Positions 58,857 through 64,000 of a DNA stretch of 64,000 bases are shown piece by piece; positions within the stretch are counted from its first letter, which is position 1, and each line of letters starts with the position of its first letter. The position numbers were made by a program, and so were the translations under genes. The stretch is taken from contig CM040103.1 in the NCBI GenBank assembly GCA_022496805.1, forward strand, positions 2,684,001 through 2,748,000, in the 5' to 3' direction. The notes beneath the pieces were generated by a model. It was not told the origin of the DNA. It searched no databases and worked only from the letters and a program-made list of their open reading frames with translations. The stretch is from Pohlia nutans (lineage: Eukaryota > Streptophyta > Bryopsida > Bryales > Mniaceae).

Positions 58857-59900
58857 GCGACGCGCACCTTGGCTGACAGTCTTGTTGCCACTTTTAGATG
58901 AAACTGCGCCACATTGGAGACTTGACATGACTTTAGATGAAACCCATGTGCATCTTGACGACTTTTTTATCAAGTCAAGTCACATCAACCATTAGATTTA
59001 GGAACCCATGGAAATCTCTTACTAAAGTCGCGCATTTTTGGTCGACGATAGAGATCACTTATACTTCGCTCTTATTTTTTGTCACAGAGCATGAAGTTTA
59101 GGAACCTTGTCAAGCTCTTCTTTGTCACTCAGTTGATTCTTAGGTGGTGCCGACTGTAGGCCTGCCTTAGGCGCTTAGCTTGTTCATTTATGTAAGTTTT
59201 AGCTTTCTTAGCTGAATTTGATCTACTATATCATTTGGAGTTTCGAGGAGGAGATAGCGGCGGAGTCTTCACCGAATTACCTGGCACGTTTTAGGCTCTT
59301 ATGGAGCTGTCAGGCTGAGAAGATGGACCTGCTTTATGGAGGTATACATCAGCATTCAACTGCTGATAGTTTGTTGTGGACTGTTTCTGGACGTTGAAGG
59401 CTGGAGTGGAGTTTACTTTGCTGTTTACGCTGCGATGACGAGCCTCAGCGAGACAATACGTTTGCGGTGTTACGGATTTGGTGATACGAGAACATTTGCT
59501 ATTTTCAAGACACGCTGCTCGTGATTGTTCCATGTTTTGAGTGTGCTTGATTTCGCCGAGCTTGCTGTGCACGGCTTGCAAGGGAAGGAAAGCACCATCT
59601 AGTTTCCTTTTGAATTCTGTGTGTTAAGTTGAATTTTCTGCTTTAGCAATAGAGCATTCCCAGCATGGTAATATAAATAACTGGTTACCTCTATTAGCTT
59701 GCTTTTGTGTGTTGCATTTCCTTTTGACAAAGAGGTGGTAGGCAGTTAGTTTTGTCAGTGATTGGCGAGGCACTCAATCAGATAGTTTGACGTACTTCGG
59801 CATGTCTGCAGCATGTAATCTTTCCCTGATAATAAAAACTCGCATGTTACCTCAAAGCTTTGTATATATTTTTTATTCTTGCTTCTGGTTTAGTTGAATC
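58857..59900 (+). other. AP2/ERF gene 3' flank
   Basis: Presumed 3' UTR and downstream sequence; composition stays gene-like to about 59850, where AATAAAA (59830 region) may serve in polyadenylation. Short frames at 59291-59581 have no domain. Confidence 0.4.
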
Positions 59901-62210
59901 TACAGTTGCCTCGAAGTTGAAGCAATCATTTAAATCATCTAACCAATAGTTGACAGAATGACCAATTCAAGCACATGATTTCCACGATTGTTGGAATGGA
60001 ATTTCAATCGATAACAGGAGGAACAGTTTTGGCAACCCCCAGTTGTGTGCAAACTTTAAAGATTCCCTTCCATCACCATCACTTGTTGATGCATAGAAGT
60101 TTAGTATCAATGGTTTCATTAGATTCGCAACATTTGAGATTTAGATGTTTGTTGAAATAGAAGTTTGTGAAATGTTTGAGAAAACTAAATCAAAGTAATG
60201 GTTGAGATTTATAAGTCTCTTGAAACAGAAGTTTGTGAAATGTTTTGAGAAAACAAAATTAAAGGAATGGTTCAGATTTTTTTTTCGTGTTTTTTTTTTT
60301 GGACAGAATGGTTCAGATTTAGAAGTTCACAAAAGTTTGTGAAATGTTTGAGAAAACAAAATCAAACTAATGGTTGCGCCTAGCCTTAGATGACTTACTA
60401 TTGTAAGTGATGTTTCACTTGAACTCTCTGCCCTTCCAGAGGAGAGACTACCGAAACGCATTGTTTTCAAGGAGTTCAAGGAGTTACATGACTGAACACA
60501 ATAAACAAGCCATAAATGTAAATTTAAGTAAAGCTAGGGTAAATACTAAAGGAGAGGCTACGTGACTAGCCTCTTGTTTTTATTTTTTAATGCGATAAAG
60601 AATGATGTAAACTATCAAAGGTCAAAATGGAGTCTCTTTTTTCTCACCCTTCCAAGATGATTTCCTGCAAGATTGAGTGATTGCTTAAGTCAAAACTGGA
60701 TCCTACTCTTACTCTAATCGTAAATTGAATCCTACTCTAAACAAAAATGAGAGATGATTTCCTGATTGTTTTTTTTCCTCAAGTCAAAAATCGATCCATC
60801 CCGAAAAAGTAAAGATCCACGGCAGCTAAAAACCTGTTTACATGGTCGCGAATGACAAAAGTACATCACACGCATCATGTGAGACAGAGGGATGGGTTGT
60901 AAACTGATTGAGTGATGGATGAGTACCAACACGTAATACTGTGTCATTAACATGATGATGAGTTTTGTTACTGTACAAAATAATGGTGAGGGATGAGCTG
61001 TGAGTGGCGGGGTCTGCAACAAGATCGAGACGCATGTGGTGGAGCGCTGTGCACCCTCCAAAAGGAATCCTGTGAATTTGAGCAGTGGGTCCTCTCATTG
61101 GCCTGGCTGTCTCCTCACGTATCAAGCGCCAGATCTGTCTGTAAACTATGGATACCAGGAACCTTCGTTTGCAAGCAATGATAAAAAAAATGAATACGAA
61201 TATACATTTGTATGTATGTATGTATAATTATGATAATCTATGGATACTACGAACCTTCCGTTGCAAGGCAATAATAACATGCGGCTAATCTCCGCCTTAA
61301 TATTTACCCTATATTGACTTTTACATCTTGTTTGTACTGTTCAGCAATGTAACTTCTTAAAAAGGAAGTGTTTTCGTAGTCTTTCTCGTGGAAGAGCAGA
61401 GACAATAAAAATGACGGAATACGAATATACATATGTATGTATGGGTGCATACTTATGATAATGTGGAAGGGCTGAGCTTATCCTCTCTGTGCCGAGTAAG
61501 GATTGACGACACTGTTTGGGATCTCGTCTCCGGACTTGGTCCAATTCCCCTTTTCTGATGAGGATAAGCAACAGCCTTCCTTCCTTCCCTTTGTGTGATG
61601 CAGCGGGCTTGCTTCCAACTGGGAGCAATCTTCGTTTCCTGGATGCTGCTGAAAGCTCATAATAGAAATGAAGCTAATACTCTATTATATCACATTTTTT
61701 TTAAAATTTATTTATTTGAAACAAATGGACAATTTCCATTGAAAAGAAAGAATACATCGAACCAGTGGTCGAGACCCCGGCGGGGATTGTTTTGAATTTT
61801 TTTTTTAAAACTAACCAACAAACTATTTATTCATTTTTCGAAAGAGGGAAACCAATCCATTAAAGTGCGAGGAAAAAAAAGGAAAAGAACTTCAAAATTT
61901 TGGTGAGTCTCTTTGAGTGACATTTAGTAGGGGTGACTTCATTCACAAGAGTTATAAAATGTGAGTTGGAATTCATGCAATTGAATTGGTGTTTTGCATA
62001 AATGATGCAATTTTCTCTATCAATTTACATAAAAGTTTATATATTAATGGTCCTTTTTCAAATAGAGTTTCACATAATTGGTAATTTTTGGAAAAATGGG
62101 AATATAGTGTAATTGAAATGCCAAAGGGTTTAGACAAATCTCTTTACTCTTGCGACTTCAAGTACTTTTTGAGTGACACTCTTATATGCAACAATAGATT
62201 ATGAAAAAGG
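59901..62210. other. Intergenic; no recognised gene
   Basis: A tract around 60160-60370 repeats AAGTTTGTGAAATGTTTGAG three times in imperfect tandem. At 61330-61415, TGTTCAGCA...GTTTTCGTAGTC...GCAGAGACAATAAAAATG is shared with 4595-4695. (GTAT)n tracts lie near 61205 and 61435. Frames in this region have no domain. Confidence 0.4.
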
Positions 62211-63088
62211 TTAACCCTTAAGTGCCGAGGCAACCCAAAAGTGGTCGTTCCAAAATAGAGAATGCTGTAAAATGAGTCAGGGGTGTCCAAATTGAGTGTT
62301 TCTTGGAATTAACATATTTAGAATCAAATTTTCTATAAGAGTATGTCATTAGAGTACTAAAAATGTGTTCACATAAATTTAGAAAAAATAAAGAATGTTG
62401 GGTGGTGTAAGTGTTGGATTAGTTTACAAAAGGATGAAATTCGTAAATGTGCAAAAAATGAATGATAAAGCATATATTTTGTATGGAAATTGAAAGATGG
62501 ATTATGAATTATGATTTTTAGATCAAATCAATATAAATGGAATCCTAGAATTCATCATATAGACAAAACCAAACATAGATTCTTCATCCATTATTGACTT
62601 TTTGCAGTGTGGATATTTTACTATATATTTTAGGGAAAGTTAGCTTCATGCATGAGTGATCTAATTAGAAAGGGGATGATTTGTGAAATTTCTATGCCTC
62701 ATTTCATGTAGTAGTGATTTACCCAAAATATGAAACATTTTAGTGTAAAAGTGATCTAAAAAAATCAATTCATATAATCAAGCAACCAAAATCTCCAAAA
62801 TCACTATAATTAGTGTATCACAACCAATCACAACAAATTTCATCCACAAATTGTCAATATCTTATTCTTAATCGAATTACAAAAGGATTTTGAATTTTGA
62901 GTTTCAAATTTTAGACGAACATATTAGTGATAGCAATCGCAGATCTAACCGTATGGATAAAATTTAAAATTGATAATGTACAACTTTTATACATACATCA
63001 AGTTCAAAATATCCCTTACTTTGCATTTAATGATGCATTTTTGCAAAATTGCTGAATTTGGAGAGGGGTGCGGACATTTGGGGGTTAA
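62211..63088 (-). mobile_element. Composite TTAA element: B-like left end joined to inverted family A
   Basis: The left end TTAACCCTTAAGTGCCGAGG resembles family B (CCCTTTAGTGCC) and carries AAAGTGGTCGTTCC. From about 62570 the sequence is inverted family A to the end GGACATTTGGGGGTTAA. The inner junction has no TTAA, so this is either a chimera formed by deletion between two neighbours or a distinct recombinant element. Confidence 0.65.
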
Positions 63089-63617
63089 AGAAATAGAGGT
63101 GTGTTGGCCTTCAAAACTCGTCTTAGAAGAAGTCACTGAGATGCAGAGGTGTGTTTCACTTCAAAATTAATTCAACTCTATTGGTGGAGTTGTAAACAAT
63201 TGTCCCTATTTGTTATTACATGTTTAAAAAGCCCTGACTTCAAGGTGACATGCATAGAATAGTCATTGAAAGGACCTGTCATATATGTATTCCTTGAAAC
63301 AACAATATCGTCACATTATGGACTAAAGTTATGGAATGACTTATTATAAAGGATAGATTTTATCTTTAGCGTGAATAGTCAAATTTTCCCTCAAATTTAG
63401 ATTTGTAGAAATGAAATCTCAATATTGACTCAGTAATCTTGTTTGTAAATAGACTATGTAAGTTCCATCTCATGTGACCTCTATATAAAACTCATTACAT
63501 AAATATCGAAACACTAATACTGACACCTAACAATGATCTATAACCTCCTTTCATGAGTAAAATAAATACATCAATTTACTGACCACAACATGTTCATTAT
63601 TCACTATCCAAGTCTCC
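63089..63617. other. Intergenic, no gene
   Basis: Nothing recognised. Confidence 0.4.
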
Positions 63618-63619
63618 TA

Positions 63620-63670
63620 CTCCCTTTGTCCCACAAAAGAAAGGATGGGTTTTTAGTGGGACAAAAGGAG
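63620..63670. mobile_element. Tiny Stowaway-type MITE, 51 bp, TA duplication
   Basis: CTCCCTTTGTCCCAC at the left and GTGGGACAAAAGGAG at the right, flanked by TA (63618-63619) and TA (63671-63672). The terminus is the classical Stowaway (Tc1/mariner) sequence with small changes; almost no interior remains. Confidence 0.85.
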
Positions 63671-63841
63671 TACAATTTTCTCGTGCTGAATAGTAGAACA
63701 CAACCAATTTTCTCACGCCAAGTAGTACTACCCATCCCACAAAAGAAAGGATGGGTTTTTAGTGGGACAAAAGGAGTACAATTTTCTCGTGCTGAATAGT
63801 AGAACACAACCAATTTTCTCACGCCAAGTAGTACTACCCAA
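63630..63841 (+). repeat. 106-bp tandem duplication including most of the Stowaway
   Basis: 63630-63735 and 63736-63841 are nearly identical, both from CCCACAAAAGAAAGGATGGG to AAGTAGTACTACCCA. The second copy lacks the left Stowaway tip, showing that duplication followed insertion. Confidence 0.92.
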
Positions 63842-63950
63842 CCAACTCTATTATCCCAAGTAGTATGACACGACTAATTCTCTTGCATCAAGCACTACAA
63901 CTCTCTCCCTATTGTTGATCAATCAACCCTTATGCCAAATTTTGCATAGC
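63690..63950 (+). repeat. Dispersed repeat with about 32-bp minisatellite units
   Basis: Units of the form AAGTAGTATGACACGACTAA then TTCTCTTGCATCA; followed by TATTGTTGATCAATCAACCC. The inverted partner is at 47180-47530. Probably an unclassified element extending past the window edge. Confidence 0.7.
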
Positions 63951-64000
63951 CCTTTGAAGGCCATTTTAGCCATTTTTGGTATTATACTTGCCATTTGCCT

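Overview
The window is nuclear DNA from a land plant. It has spliceosomal introns of 83 to 977 bp, a plant-specific AP2/ERF transcription factor, and a dense load of plant-type DNA transposons and SINEs in AT-rich intergenic sequence. The lineage cannot be fixed from sequence alone. An intron inside the AP2 domain and abundant piggyBac-style TTAA elements are both unusual for flowering plants as far as I know, so a non-flowering plant is possible (low confidence). Many of the longer open frames are low-complexity or chance frames. Exon structures below were built by hand from splice signals and family conservation.

Three host-type genes are supported. (1) 829-2002, minus strand: a replication protein A large-subunit-like protein (OB folds plus a zinc ribbon) in three exons, cut short by an in-frame TAG after which the same frame continues for about 60 codons. 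(2) 10097-13427, plus strand: a complete six-exon HOP2 (TBPIP/PSMC3IP family) meiotic recombination gene of 224 codons. The end of its exon 1 and the start of intron 1 are tandemly triplicated. (3) 57213-58856, plus strand: a two-exon AP2/ERF transcription factor of the DREB A-6 (RAP2.4-like) type, 511 residues, with a presumed 1.3-kb leader carrying five copies of a short motif. A decayed pogo/Tigger-like transposase lies at 18030-20300.

The rest is mostly mobile DNA. About fourteen short elements start TTAACCC and end GGGTTAA (or decayed forms), several nested or abutting at a shared TTAA. They look like non-autonomous piggyBac-type elements in several families. There are also PIF/Harbinger-like MITEs with TTA duplications, CACTA MITEs with 3-bp duplications, one tiny Stowaway, a 5S-rRNA-derived SINE with a 12-bp target duplication, two tRNA-derived SINEs, a 120-bp poly(A) retro-insertion with a 17-bp duplication, two abutting GC-rich fold-backs, and several minisatellites.

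The genes do not form a pathway. HOP2 and the RPA-like protein both belong to DNA-recombination biology, but they lie 8 kb apart on opposite strands and nothing links them in regulation. No novel multigene system is visible. The most unusual signals are the TTAA element population, the 5S-derived SINE, the repeated HOP2 exon-1 fragment and the repeated motif in the AP2 gene leader.
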